From contig NW_024468914.1 in the NCBI RefSeq assembly GCF_011745365.1, positions 1,572,001-1,636,000 of the forward strand: DNA of 64,000 nt, read 5' to 3'. Source of the DNA: Cryphonectria parasitica EP155 (Eukaryota > Ascomycota > Sordariomycetes > Diaporthales > Cryphonectriaceae). The translations under genes were made by a program, and so were the position numbers. The notes beneath the pieces are model-generated. The model saw only the letters and a program-made list of their open reading frames with translations, did not search any database and was not told where the DNA came from. Positions 44,601 to 57,413 of the stretch are shown in pieces; position 1 is the first letter of the stretch, and every line of letters begins with the position of its first letter.

Positions 44601-44929
44601 GCTAAGCAATGTTTATCTAGCATTCTTTTTAAACTGATTGCTATTTGTTTTTCCGAGATTGATAGCAATTATATGCTATATATTCTTATTTATTGTAGTT
44701 GTAGCAAGTAATACTGCTCTTCTTGTTATATTATCTGCTAGCAGCATTAAGCTCTATGAGACTAGCATGTATAGTGCTGCTCTGTGCTATGCTGCTATAT
44801 TAATTGTTATTCTTGTTTTGAAGCTTCTTGCTTATATTAGCTGGAAATCTTCAAGTCTAGCTTCTTTCTTTCTTAGATTTCTCTACTTATTGTTCGTATA
44901 AACAGTTATTAATGCAGATTGCTTGATTG

Positions 44930-45480
44930 AAGAATATTGCAAAGTTCTCTAGCTAATCTTATTTGAAGATTTCATTCTTAATATCATTCTTAAGTTTCTT
45001 ATAGTAGTATTTCATAAGATTCTTATCTTTTTATAAAAGCTTTGCTAAGAATTGTTTGAATTTAATTGTATAAGCAGAAGCTAACTTGGTTTGTTTGAGA
45101 TCTATAAGTTATTAAGCTGTAGTATATTCTTCGTTAGAATTACTGAAGATTTCTTTGAAAGCTTTCTTAAAGCTTTCAAAGAAATCGAATATATTCTTAA
45201 TACTCTAGATATGCGTATTAGAGTTGCTCTAATACTCCAAGTAATTGTATAGAAAAGGTTTGTATTAGATAAAAGCATCTTTTTCAAGATAAGTCTCTAC
45301 AAGAATAATCTTCTCGAATTCTATAATAAACTGAGTTGCATAGTACAAAAAGTATGCTCTATAGTAAATAAGGAACTTATGCAGTATCTTTTGATTGCTA
45401 TTATATATAGCAAGCTTATTCATCTTATATGCTTTTCCAGCGCTACTAATAATTGCAGAAATAGATTGCATCTGCTAAGC
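44930..45480 (-). pseudogene. Decayed gag of E1
   Basis: Minus-strand pieces: AYKMNKLAIYNSNQKILHKF, LIYYRAYFLYYATQFIIEFE, ETYLEKDAFI. These are the capsid-type motif of fungal Ty3/gypsy gag (FLTQCRAYF-like region before SRLEKDAL). Stops separate them from the next open piece (45102-45287). The same pieces occur in E3 at 57414-57783. Confidence 0.7.
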
Positions 45481-45698
45481 TTATTAAGCTAGCTAGATCT
45501 ATTAATTAGCAATAGTAGCGCTTTAAGCCTGCTGTTGTTCATGCAGATTCTGAATTCGCTGGATAAGCTGGTATACCTAGTTAACCAGTTCTTCCTAAGT
45601 AGGGGCATGCGAGAACGAAGAGATTCCTGAAGGAGCTATCGTATTCCGTATTGCTCAAGAGGTAATACTGAACTGTTCTTGAACAAGAGTTATCAAAA

Positions 45699-46160
45699 TG
45701 TAATAAGCACTGCAGTAATCCGAAGATTCCTAAGTATACGAGAGGTTTATGCTAATAAGAGCAGTATTAAAGTATTAAGTTCTTGAATATGAAACTATAC
45801 AAGTTCTAATAAGCAATGCAAGTATTCATTGCTTTTGAAGCTACTCAGTATAGAAGACTGAATACTTAGATTAATAACTGAAGAGCTATATACTGAATCT
45901 ATCTAATGATAATGAATGTGTTCTTATATATTCAACTCCTTAGTATGAACTGTAAGAGTTGGTGGTTGATTGTTATAGTTTATTGCTTGGACTGTGAAGA
46001 CTGATTATCAACTGCTTCAGTCTCTTTCTGATTGGTTGTAACCTGTAACTCTAACTCTAGATTACGTAATCCTTGTTGGTTGTTCGATGTTGAATCATGA
46101 TATCTGGTCCTTGTTACTCGTGACTTGTTTTATAAAGTGCATGTTGGATGAGTTATAACA
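45699..46160 (-). repeat. 5' LTR of E1
   Basis: 462 bp, plus strand TGTAATAAGCACTGCAGTAA to GATGAGTTATAACA, followed directly by the ATTCA duplication. Confidence 0.9.
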
Positions 46161-46165
46161 ATTCA

Positions 46166-46801
46166 ACTCAACCGTTCCTGATGCAATGTACAGAGCGTTA
46201 GTTCTTTGGAGCTGCGCAAGATCGCTATTCAGTATCAAGAGCTGGAGAATGAGCTGTAGACTGCTAAGGAAAAGGTTCTTCAGCTGTACAAGCAGAAAAG
46301 GATATAATTCAAAAAGATAATATACGCTGTTTGCTGCAGCATCAATAATATAAAGAAGCTGGATTATATTGAAGCTAAGAAAGCTAAAGAGGAATATTGC
46401 TATGCTGCTATTGCTATGCAGAAAGCTATACTTGAGAAGTTAGCTGTGATTGCTGAAGATTCTTTCTTTGAGAGTTTCAATTGGAATTCTGTAGATATAG
46501 AGAATTTAGTAATAAATTAATCAGATTTTCTGAAGAGTAAGATTTCTGAAATCCCTAGGTTTTAGTTTGGGATGGAGCGATTATTCTAGATACTAGTTTC
46601 CTTTCTTTTTCAATATTCAGCTACTCTTTTCTAAGCATTTTCAATATTTTTCTATAATTCCTATAAATTTTCGCTTGCTAGATAATCATTTCACTTGATA
46701 AGATATTTCCTTATACTATTTATGCTTTTATATTTAAGAATCTTTTCTACTTCATATTCTAATTTATTATTCTCTACTTCTGCTATATTATCTGCTAGTA
46801 T
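46166..46801 (+). pseudogene. Accessory ORF remnant of E2
   Basis: Continues E2 beyond the E1 insertion. Plus strand reads SSLELRKIAIQYQELENEL, KEKVLQLYKQKRI and SINNIKKLDYIEAKKAKEEY with a few stops, and ends like the E1 and E3 accessory ORFs. Its N-terminal part lies left of E1 (38640-38728), so E1 interrupted this ORF. Confidence 0.55.
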
Positions 46802-47125
46802 TGAATCAGAACTAGGGCGCCGTCGCCCTCGAAAGAAAAAGGAACAAACAGCTGCCGAAGCAATGAGCAAGGGCTCATGCAACCCAAGCGTGCCTGTATA
46901 GATGAGGACAGCAAACTAAGGCTACACGGGCGCAAGAACAGGGTGAAAAACCTGTTTTAGACCTATCCAAAGGGTTCAAAATTGAAAGAAAGAGAAAGGA
47001 TGCTTTTTTTTTTTGTTGCTTATAGCTAAAGAATTTGAAAAGTGGGTGGTATCCTTTATATGTATGAGGACCCTTGACCCACTGTACTCCATGTCTCACG
47101 GACTACCACCCTGGCCACCACAACA
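46802..47125 (-). repeat. Family-B LTR-like repeat, copy 1
   Basis: About 324 bp. Plus strand from TGAATCAGAACTAGGGCGCC to CCACCCTGGCCACCACAACA; on the minus strand it begins TGTTGTGG and contains TATAAAGGATACC, promoter-like. TG...CA ends and recurrence suggest a solo LTR (perhaps Ty1/copia). Left flank is E2 sequence, right flank is not. Confidence 0.65.
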
Positions 47126-48446
47126 CTAGCTTATATAAGCAAGCATTATCTGAATAATTAGCTCAGAAGTATTAGAGCTAATTAGGATTGGAATTTCAAG
47201 AATATTCCAATTATACTGCTAGATAATAATTCGAATACAGCTCTGCTCTATACAATCGAACTATTTCGCTTTTAAATTCTAAAATCTACTAATTTCTACT
47301 AATCATCTAGTAGCTATTCAGATTAGAAGCAAGCTTTCTATCTTAATTATAGAGAAATTATATAAAATGTGAAAAAATGAAGTATAGAAATAGCTATAAT
47401 AAGCTTGCACTGCTAAGCTTTCTTTTATAAGCTGAAATATAATAATTATATACAATATTCTAATTAATTATTAAGAAGAAGTATCTTATTTCAAGAATAC
47501 AAAGCTATATAAATAAAAGCTAATAGAATACTGAATATAATCTATAAGTTAAATATTATCTTCTTTATAAGAAGAGTTGCAAACTTGCTTAAACTATTTA
47601 TTGAAAGCAATCTCGATAGAATGAAAAGAAATATATCAGCTTTTGCTCTAAAGAATTTCAAAGCAAGTAGAGCATTCAGCTTAGTTCTATTAAGATAATA
47701 GTTCCGAAAGAGTATAGCTTTAGCTAGCTCAATCTTGCATTTATTAAGAGAATATAGTATTAGCTTAGAGTTAAGTTGATTTCTATTCAGAACTTTTATT
47801 AATTCTTACTTTTCTTCATTTCAAGAAATGCTTATTAATTTAGAACTAATAATCAATCTGTTAATGCAGCAAATAGCTAAGCCTGAATATACTACTAAAG
47901 CTTTATTGTATTAGAAACTGAGAAGTAGCAATATTATGCTTTTCAATTTTTCTAATAGATCTTAGAAACTTCGTATATCTTTATAAAATAAGCTTCATAG
48001 CTTTAACTCTATTAAGCTCTCAATAAGTTCTCTAAACTGAATAGGATTCGATTATGCTATTAAGATAAATATATATAAAGCAGACTGCAAAAGGATTTAT
48101 TGAGTAAGAATGCAGAATCAGGAGAGAACTGCTGCTGCTACTACTGCTCAAGCAGAGTTTGAAAGCAGATGGAAATAAAGAAGAGATTAGCATTAGAATC
48201 TATTCAGATTATACTTATATTATAAATAAACTAAAAATAAATACTAATACTTCTATATTAATTTAAATAATAGCTTAAGTAATAGAAAAAAATATAAGAG
48301 TTGAATTGAAAGAATAATTTGGTTTGCAGTATTTTCTTTAGCAATTTGCAATGAATTCTTTATTTCTTTACTTTATTTCTCTCTGATCAGATTTAGTATA
48401 TTATTGAACTTGTTGTAACTTTGAAAGAAAGTTGCTGAGGAAGAAC
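47126..48446. mobile_element. A-rich segment of unknown origin inside the nest
   Basis: Its plus strand is A-rich, opposite to the T-rich plus strand of the gypsy elements around it. It replaces E2 sequence equivalent to about E1 40.1-43.2 kb. One plus-strand frame near 48110 (MQNQERTAAATTAQAEFESR) looks like the start of a coding region. It could be the interior of the family-B element or an inverted fragment. Confidence 0.35.
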
Positions 48447-49087
48447 TGTTATAGTAGCTAGAGTAGTAGTTCGTGAAACATGGAGTATAGTAAGTTAAGA
48501 ATCCTTATACATATAAAGAATACTACTTACTTTTCAAATTCTTTAGCTATAAAAAACAAGAAGATATTCTTTCTCTTCTTTTCAATTTTGAACTCTTTGA
48601 ATAGGTTTAAGACAGATTTTTCATTCTGTTCTTGCGTCTGTATAGCCTTAGTTTGCTATTCTCATCTGTACAGGCACGCTTGGGTTGCACAAGCTCTTGC
48701 CCATTGCTTCAGCAGCTGTTGAACCAGAACTAGGGCGCCGTTGCTCTCGAAAGAAAAAGGGATAAACAGCTGCCGAAGCAATGGGCAAGGGCTTATGCAA
48801 CCCAAGCATATCTGTACAGATGAGAACAGCAAACTAAGGCTATACGGGTGCAAGAACAGGGTGAAAAACCTGTCTTAGATTTGTCCAAAGGGTTCAAAAT
48901 TGAAAAGAAGAGAAAGGATGCTTTTTTGTTTTCTATAGCTAAAGAATTTGAAAAGTGAGTGGTATCCTTTATATGTATGAGGACCCTTAACCCACTGTAC
49001 TCCATGTCCCACGGACTACCACCCTGGCCACCACAACACTGTTTGTTCCTTTTTCTTTCGAAGGCGACGGCGCCCTAGTTCTGATTC
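48447..49087 (+). repeat. Family-B LTR-like repeat, copy 2, split by copy 3
   Basis: Opposite orientation to copy 1. Pieces 48447-48720 and 49039-49087 together make 318 bp after removing the CTGTT duplication. It begins TGTTATAGTAG and ends CTAGTTCTGATTC. Confidence 0.75.
48721..49038 (-). repeat. Family-B LTR-like repeat, copy 3, inserted in copy 2
   Basis: 318 bp from GAACCAGAACTAGGGCGCCG to CACCACAACA, flanked by perfect CTGTT duplications (48716-48720 and 49039-49043). If the T before GAACC is counted as the element's, the ends are TG...CA and the duplication is 4 bp. Confidence 0.85.
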
Positions 49088-50670
49088 ACTATATTCATGA
49101 TATCAAAGAAAACTCTGATTATATATTCTTGGATTAAGATAGATAGATGATTAGTTTTCTTATCGATTACTCCTTGATTGTATGCAACAGATTATTCTTT
49201 TATAGTACTGAGAGTATATGATTGCTTCTTTCATTTCCATTATAGTTATACCTAATTAATAATATATAGGAATATAAAGTTTCTCTAAGCGCTGCTATTC
49301 AATAGTACGCTATATTTGTATTCTTGAATATATATGTTGAGCTTGATATAAGCATAGTTTGCTTTAAAAGCTTTATATAAGAATTATTTTAGTTTGATTA
49401 TCTGCAGTTCCTTTACAAGCAATCCTAGCCTTTTGAAGTTATTAAGAGCTGCTTATTCTTCGTCTAAGCTTGCTTTGCTGCTTCTTGAGCAAGCTTTTTA
49501 GCTTGCTTTTGCTCATATCATTATTATTCTTAATCTTTCTTCTATTAATACTAGTTGCAGATCTTGTTATTAATATGAATTGTATAAAGCATTATTCTAT
49601 ATTGCTACTACTCTATTTTCTTGTTTACATACTATCTGAGGCAGTTATCTGATAGCTCAATGTATGCATTGTTATATTACTTGTTGAGAACTTTTCTGAA
49701 GCAAAGTTTCTATTTCTTAATAGCTTGAAGAATTTATTTCAGTTCTCTGATAGAAAACTATTTATGCTATATCTTTTCTGAGAAATGCATTCTGCAGCTA
49801 TAATAAGCACAGAAGATCTATACCAGCTTATAATATAGATTATAAAGTGAATTAATTCAAGAGTTCTCATCTTGTTATGCTTTAATATTTTGCAAGGAAA
49901 TGTAAATAAAAAGCTCTTTTAGTTCTATTTCATAAATGAGATATTCAATTCATATTGTTTCCTTGTTCTATTCAATACTGAAGAGAAATCTTCCTTTCCG
50001 AACTTCTATAAAGCTGTTGAGTTCATTATTTATGCAAAGCTCTAGTAAATTGCTAGATTATTTATTTTAGCTTAATTCTTTTATTATCTGAGAAATATCT
50101 TCGGTATTATCTAAGTATTTGCATTAATAGCTAAGAGAATATCATCTCTTATTCATATCTCTAATTATAATGCTTAGCATAGATAATAAAGAATGATAAA
50201 AAGTATTATTACTAAGTTCTTCTTTCAGCGCTTAAATGATTTATTCAGTAATATTGAAACAATTCGAGTTGCTGCTGCTCATAGTTGTGCTAGGCATATA
50301 TTCTTATCTTTCTATTGCTATCTACCTGTAGCGCTTAGGTTTCTAAGGAAACTATTCTAAGCTTTTCTTATTCGAGAGATGTATTAAGCAGTTATTATTA
50401 TAGCAGAATATCTAGCTAAGATTTCTATAATTAATAGAGTTCAATATTTGCTTCAAGAGAATGTTTTTGCTTAATTAATTGGATTTCTGTTGCTAAGCAA
50501 TATTTACTTAGCATTCTTTCTGAACTAGTTGCTATTTGTTCTTTCGGAATTAATAGCAGTTGTATAATATATATTCTTATTTATTGCAGTTATAGCAAGT
50601 AATACTATTTCTTTTGCTATACTGCTTATTAGCTGTATTAAGTTCTATGAAATCAGTATATATAATACTG
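49088..50670 (-). pseudogene. E2 pol/gag remnant between nested insertions
   Basis: Matches E1 43.23-44.75 kb closely in order (ctatattcatgatatcaaag, accgttcct-like blocks). It covers the protease/gag-side part of the element on the minus strand and ends at the E3 insertion site TACTG. Confidence 0.6.
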
Positions 50671-51135
50671 TGTAATGAGCACTGCAGCAATCCGAAGATT
50701 CCTAAGTACACAAAGGGAGTTTATGCTAACAAGAGCGGTATCAAAGTATCAAGTCCTTGAATACGGAACCGTACAAGTCCTAATAAGCAATGCAAGTATT
50801 CACTGCCTTTGAAGCTACTCAGTATATGAAACTGAATACTTAGATTAACAACTGAAGAGCTATATACGAGATCTATCTAATGGGAATAAACGTGTTCTTA
50901 TATATCCAGCTCTTCAGTTCTGTTGGTAGTATTGATTGTTGAATTCCTTGGATTATCTGAGTAATTCAACTGATCCGGATTACTATAGATCAGCTACTGA
51001 TCCATTCTAATTCTATAACTCTAATTCTTACTTATATAAGCCTTAGTTCTTAAAATGTTGAATTCTTTCCTATCTTTCTAAACAATTGTTCCGAGTATTC
51101 TAGCTAGTAATCTGCATGTTGGATAGATTATAATA
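50671..51135 (-). repeat. 3' LTR of E3
   Basis: Starts TGTAATGAGCACTGCAGCAA; ends GGATAGATTATAATA with the terminal CA eroded to TA. Confidence 0.88.
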
Positions 51136-51511
51136 TTATCTTTCTTCTATCGATTATTATCTCTAATAATCTTTCGTAAGTATTCTAGCAAATTATTTGC
51201 ATATATGATTATGCTTTTCTAATTAAGATATTAAACAGAATTAACAAATTACATTCTAGTTGTTCAGTAAAAACTCAAGAGCATTATCATCTTGCTAAGC
51301 TTATTTCTGCTTTCAGTATCGAAATACCTGCTTGTGCTCATTGTTGAAAGATAGAAGCTTTCTATTGTTTCGCTAAAAACTCTTCTTATTGTAAGAAATG
51401 TATTTCTCTAAATCAAAGCTGTAATATTAATCATTTCTCAGCTTCTGCTAGTTAGTTTCTTCATTCCTTAGTATTCTTTATGATTACTAATTTTCTTCTT
51501 TAGCAAGACAT

Positions 51512-51877
51512 TTGATTCATAAAAAGCGTAAGATTTTGAGCGAGAAGGCTGAAGCAGAATCAGCAAACGCTGCTGCTCTACAAACCTTGCTAGCATTGCA
51601 GGCCCATCTTGATCATACACAGAAACAGCGAAAGCTATTGAAAAAGCATACTGCAGAAATGATTTATTATAGCTTTAATTCCTTGAAGAGGTTTGCTGAT
51701 AAGGAGAATTGCAGTCTTTGTAAAGAGGAGACTCGTCTGATGTTTCAGGGATATCTTGAAATTATTGATTGGAGTTTCTTGGATTTGGAAGGTTCTGTAG
51801 TAAATTGGTTAAGCTTTCTGGAGAATGAGATTCCCGAAGCTTCTGGATCTTGGTTCGGAGCAGAGCAATTGTCTTAG
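51512..51877 (+). CDS. Antisense accessory ORF of E3, open for 121 codons
   Basis: Plus-strand frame inside E3, opposite to gag-pol and 376 bp from the 3' LTR. It has an Ala/Glu coiled coil (SEKAEAESANAAALQTLLAL), a basic helix (HTQKQRKLLKKHTAEMIYY), a Cys pair (CSLCKEETR) and an acidic tail ending SWFGAEQLS, shared with E1 (GAEQLF). The likely N-terminal Cys-rich part (about 51335-51500) is broken by stops. The C-terminal 120 codons stay open in an element whose pol has dozens of stops. Start is uncertain; function unknown. Confidence 0.5.
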   Translation: MIHKKRKILSEKAEAESANAAALQTLLALQAHLDHTQKQRKLLKKHTAEMIYYSFNSLKRFADKENCSLCKEETRLMFQGYLEIIDWSFLDLEGSVVNWLSFLENEIPEASGSWFGAEQLS

Positions 51878-51899
51878 GTACTGGTTTCCTTTCTTTTTC

Positions 51900-54800
51900 A
51901 ATACTCAGCTACTCTTTCTTAAGCATTCTTAACGTTTTTTTTTATAATTCTTATAAATTTTCGCTTGCTAAGTAATCTTTCCATTTAACGAGATATTCCC
52001 TTGTATTATCTATGCTTCTATGCTTGAGAATCTTCTTTATTTCATACTCTGATTCATTGTTTTCCACTTCTGCTATATTGTTTATTAGTATTTCCTGTAC
52101 TGCTGATTCCAGCAGTGAAATGTGGAAAACTAGGTATATTCTTATCTCATAAGATAATACTAACTCGTAATTAACTAGAGAAATCTATTGCAAGATTTTG
52201 AATAGTTCTAACTTCTTATAATCAAGTTTATTGCTAGATCTAGTTGTTTTGATATTTTTTCGAAGTAGATAGATCTTATCTTCCTTCTGTAGGATTGGTT
52301 TTTCAATCCTCTTGGAGTTTGCATATTATATTATTCATTTCTGAACGAATTATAGTTCTAATTGGAGTTTCTTTTGAACTTTCTTAATCTTCTTAATTCT
52401 TTTATCTGCAGCTTCTGCATCTGCTTCTGGTAATGCTTTGTAATAAGCTGTTAGATTATATCTATAGAATATAAAGAATAATGATTTCTTTATTATGCTT
52501 ATATTTGCATTATTATAAGCAAACTATGCAAGAGATAATAGATTAATTCAGTTATTCTGTTTCTGATTAATATAGTATTGTAGATACTATTTAACAACTT
52601 GATTTATTCTTTCTGTTTGTTTATCTGTTTATAAGTGAAATGCTATGAATATTCTATAGTATATTCCGAGCTGTTTTATAAGCGAAGTTCAAAACTTCAA
52701 GTTAAACTTTCTATCTCTATTGGAGATTACTTTCTCTAGCATGCTGTAATTAGCAATAATTGTTCTGAGGAATGTATATGCAAGCTTCTCTGCTATACTG
52801 CTTTCCTTATAGAGGAGAAAATAAGCATACTTGCTCAGTTTGCAAACTATTACTAGAATGCTATTATATTGCATCTTAATTAAGAGTTCTTATAAGAGAG
52901 ATAGCTTGATAATGAAGTTTAGATTGATAGATTGCTAAACAGTTGTAGATACTAGTAAGGAGTGCAGTAGTTTGTAAAGCTTGTATCTTTCTGCTTTGTT
53001 TTTCTTGCAGCTATTATATTATTATAGAATATTCTTAATTCTTTTCCTAAGATCTGATGGATTTTAGTATTTCTTAATGCATTTATAGATTACTTTAATT
53101 CTCTAGTATCTATATGCTAGTACATTGTATATATTCTTGATATAATTGTTTTGTTTATTTGGAGTTATTAATTCTAAATCTCTTTCTGAAAATTCAATTC
53201 TGAGAGCAGCATTTAGTTCTCTATATATATTAATGAGATTTTCTGATTCATTCTGAATAAAGATGTTCTGTATATCCAAGGAATCTGTATTTCAATAGTC
53301 TGATCTTCTACTGAGAGCATCTGCTTATTCATTCTCCGAGCTTTTGCAGTATATAATCTTGAAATCGAACTGTAAGAAGAATTCTGCTTATCTGATTTGT
53401 TGCTTGTTCAAAATCTTAATTATTATGAATATAATTAGATTCTTATAATCCGAATGAACTATAATCGAGTATTATATGCTAATAAGATAGTATTGCTACT
53501 TCTTGAAAGCTTTTACTATTGCTATGAGTTTCTGATTAGGGATTCTATAGTTGATTTCCGAGCTATTTAATTTCTTTGAGAAGTTGCTTATAATTCTTAG
53601 ATGTTCTTGATCATCTCGCTAGCTAAGTTATTCTCTGAGTGCATATTCTGATGCATTGGTTTCAACTTCAAAAAGTTTGTAGAGATTTGCTTTATATAGA
53701 ACTAGCTCTGAGATGATGTATTTAATGATCTTATCAAAAGCTTCTTGTGCTTTGGAAGTTTATTTGAAAAGCTATTCTTTTTTGGTAAGATTTGTAAGAA
53801 GATATACAATTCAGCTGTAGTTCTTAATAAACTGCTTGTAGAAGTTGATATATCCGAGGAAAGATTTAATATCTCTAATGTTTCTAGGAACTGGCTAATT
53901 TCTAACAGCTTCTATCTTGTTTTTTTGTAGCTTAATGCATCCTAGCTTGATTGTGAATTCGAGATAGTTGATCTTTTATATGTAAAAGTGATTCTTTGCA
54001 GGTTTTACAAGGAATTTTGCATCTTAAAGCATTTGCAATACTATTTCCACATATTTCTTGTATTCTTCAAGTGTTTGAGAGTAGATAAGAATGTTATTGA
54101 GATAGGCAATGATGAACTGATTTAGATGCTTGTATAGAATGTAATTGATTATTTCTTGAAATAAAGCTGGAGCGTTCGTTAAACTAAAAAGCATAACTAA
54201 ATATTTGTAGTATTTGTAGCGTATTCTGAAAGCAGTTTTCTATTCTTCTTCTTTCTTTACTCTAATTAGATTATAAGCTTCTTTTAGATCTAAAACTGTA
54301 AACTATTGTACTTCTTGCAGCTTATCTTGTAATTCCTTGATAAGTAGTAATGAATATCAGTTTTTGATTGTAATATCATTAAGTTGCTTATAATTAATAC
54401 ATAGTCTGAGCTTGCTATTCTTTTTGAGTATAAACAGAATGGGGTATTCTGCTAGTGATTGCAATAGTTATATATATTCTTTCTTAAAGTTCTTATCAAG
54501 ATACTTCCTAAGTGCTTCTAGCTATATCTTGTTTAGTTTGTAAATAGAGAAGAATTTGAGCTGTTTCTTTTCTTGTAACAGAATCTTGTAGTTGTATAAG
54601 CTGTATTCTGACAATCTTATATCTAATGAACCAGAACTAGGGCGCTGTCGCCCTCGAAAGAAAAAGGAACAAACAGCTGCCGAAGCAATGGGCAAGGGCT
54701 CGTGCAACCCAAGCGTGCCTGTGCAGATGAGAACAGCAAACTAAGGCCACACAAGCACAAGAACAGGGTGAAAAACCTGTCTTAGACCTGTCCAAAGGGT

Positions 54801-56900
54801 TCAAAATTGAAAAGAAGAGAAAGGATGCTTCATTGTTGCTTATAGCTAAAGAATTTGAAAAGTGGGTGGTATCCTTTATATGTATGAGAACCCTTGACCC
54901 ACTGTACTCCATGTCCCACGGACTACCACCCTGGCCACCACAACACTAATTCTTTCTGAAATAGTTTCTTGAACTTGTAATATTCTCGTAGTATATTTGC
55001 GAGTATTGGTTCTGATTTCTATACTGTTTCTGCTATCTGAAGGAACAGTAGGTACTGCTGAGCATGCTTCTTTTCGTTCGTTGTTTTTGGCGATGTTTTT
55101 GAAAGCTTTAAGCATTCGCTCCAAGCTGAACTGAGTGCTCGAGGGCCTGGTTTCGAGGTTTTTCCTGTATGAGTTCATAATTCATATTCTAAAGCTTTTC
55201 CTTGTTGCTTCAGAGCGAACTAACTTGCTGAGAATCTTGCTTCTGTTGTTTTGCTAATCTGTTAGCGCTCTAGCACTGTTTGGATTCGCTTATTACTAGA
55301 TCCTTCTCCTTGAACTGCTAGCTCTGCTGGTTTGAAGGTATATAAGAAGTTGTATGAAGCTTCTTTTTCTGAGTATTCTTCAATCACTAGCTTCAATCCT
55401 GCATTATTAATTGTAATTATTTCTCTGGATATAGCTTGTTTCCATGAGATCTGGCTAGTAGTTTAATTGATTCGAGAATTATGCTTCTTAAGCTATGGAA
55501 GCTCTATAATCAGCTTATACTGTACTGTATTCGTAATATTAAAAGAAATCTGGATTGCATATTTCTGGATTAAAATAGATAGATAATTAGTCTTCTTATT
55601 GATTACTTCTTGGTTGTATGCAACAGATTGTTCTTTTATAGTGCTGAAGGTGTATGAGTATCTCTTTCATTTCTATTGTAGTTATGCTTGATTAATAATA
55701 TATAGGAATATAAAGTTTCTCTGAGCGCTACTGTTCAATAGTATGCTATACTTATATCTTTGAATATATATATTAAACTTGATATAAGCATAATCTATTC
55801 TAAAAGCTTTATATAGAAACTATTCTGATCTGATTATCTGCAATCTCTTTACAAGCAATTCTATTCTTTTAAGTATATTAAGAACTGCTTATTCTTCTAA
55901 GCTTGCTTCGCTGCTTCTCAAGCAAGCTTTTTAGCTTGCTTTTGCTTATATTATTATTATTCCTAGTCTTTCTTCTATTAATACTAGTTGCAAATCTTGT
56001 TATTAATATGAATTATGCAGAGTATTATCTTATACTGCTACTATTTTATTTCCTTATTTATGTATTGCATGAAGCAGTTGTTTAGTAGTTCGATATATGC
56101 ATTGTAATGCTATCTATTAAGAATCTTTCTGAAGCGGAATTTCTGTTTTTTAATAACCTAAAGGATTTGTTCTGATTCTCTGATGGGAAACTATTCATAT
56201 TGCATCTTGTTTAAGAAATGTGTTCTGCAGCTATGATAGATGTAGGAGATTTATGCTAATTCATGGTATAGATTGTGAAATAAGCTGACTCGAGAATTCT
56301 TCTCTTCTTATGCCTTAATGTTCTGCAAGAAGATGCAAGTAAAGAGCTTTTCTAATTCTATCTCATAGATAAGATATTCAATCTATATTATTTCTTTATT
56401 CCACTCAATACTGAAGGGAAACTTTTCTGTAGATTTCTTGAGTTCATTGTTCACGGGAAACTCTAGTGAACTGTTGAACTGCTTGTTCTAGCTTGATCTT
56501 TCTGTTGCTTGAAAAGCGTTTTCTGTATTATTTAAGTATTTATACTAATAATCAAAAGAGTATCATCCCTTATTCATATCCCTGGTTATAGTATTTAGCA
56601 TAAATAATAAGGAATGATGAAAAGCACTGTTATTAAGCTCTTCCCCCAGCATCTGAATACTTTGTTTAGCAATATTAAAGCAATTCAAGTTGTTGCTACT
56701 TGTAGTTATGCTGAGCATATATCCTTGCTCTGCTGTTGCTATCTGCCTATAGCATCTAGATTTCTAAGAAAACTATTCTGAATCTTTCTTACTCGAAAAA
56801 TGTATTAAGCAGTTATTATTATAATAGAATGTTTAGCTGAGATTTCCATAATCAATAGAGTTCAATATTTGCTTCAAGAGAGTATTTTTGCTTAGTTGAT
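51900..56900 (-). pseudogene. Decayed pol of E3
   Basis: Collinear with E1 39.9-44.6 kb, interrupted at 54628-54945 by the family-B repeat. RT core near 54.0-54.2 kb with YLNN in place of YLDD, as in E1. Stops throughout. Confidence 0.7.
54628..54945 (-). repeat. Family-B LTR-like repeat, copy 4, in E3 pol
   Basis: 318 bp, GAACCAGAACTAGGGCGCTG to CACCACAACA, flanked by CTAAT duplications (54623-54627 and 54946-54950). Removing it restores collinearity with E1 near 42.63 kb. Confidence 0.88.
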
Positions 56901-57413
56901 TGGGTTTCTATTATCAGACAATATTTACTTAGCATTCTTTCTAAACTAGTTGCTATTTATTCTTCTGAAATTAATAGCAATTGCATGCAATATATTCTTA
57001 TTTATTACAATTATAGCAAATAATACTATTCTTCTTATTATACTATCTATTAGCTGTATTGAGTTCTATAGAATTAGCATGTATAGTGCTGTTCTAAGCT
57101 ATATTGCTATATTAACTGCTATTCTTGTTTTGAAGTTTCTTGCTTGTATTAGCTGGAAATCTCCAAGTTTAGCTTTCTTCCTTTTTGAACTTCTTCATCC
57201 ATTATTCATACAGATAGTTATTAATGCGAATAGCTTGATTGAAGAATATTGCGAAGTTCTTCAGCTAATTCTGTTTGGAGATTTCATTTTTAATATTATT
57301 CTTGAATCCCTTATAGTAGTATTCTATAAGATTCTTGTTTTCCTACAGAAATCTTGCTAAGAGCTGCTTGAATCTAACTGTATAAGTAGAAGCTGATTTA
57401 GTTTGCTTGAGAT

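Larger units (their letters stand above)
38729..46160 (-). mobile_element. Complete Ty3/gypsy retrotransposon E1 (7432 bp), RIP-eroded
   Basis: LTRs 38729-39191 (463 bp) and 45699-46160 (462 bp) begin TGTAAT and end TAACA on the plus strand. A perfect 5-bp target duplication ATTCA flanks it (38724-38728 and 46161-46165). Orientation is minus: gag is at the high-coordinate side, a polypurine tract (AGAAGAGAGATGA) precedes the LTR at 39191, and RT reads on the minus strand. All gag-pol frames are full of stops made by G-to-A/C-to-T change, so it is dead. Confidence 0.9.

Noticed and set aside
43603..57360. Hydrophobic plus-strand frames of 60-136 aa within the gypsy copies
   Set aside because: Antisense shadows of RIP-eroded gag-pol; the T-rich strand codes Leu/Phe/Ile by default.
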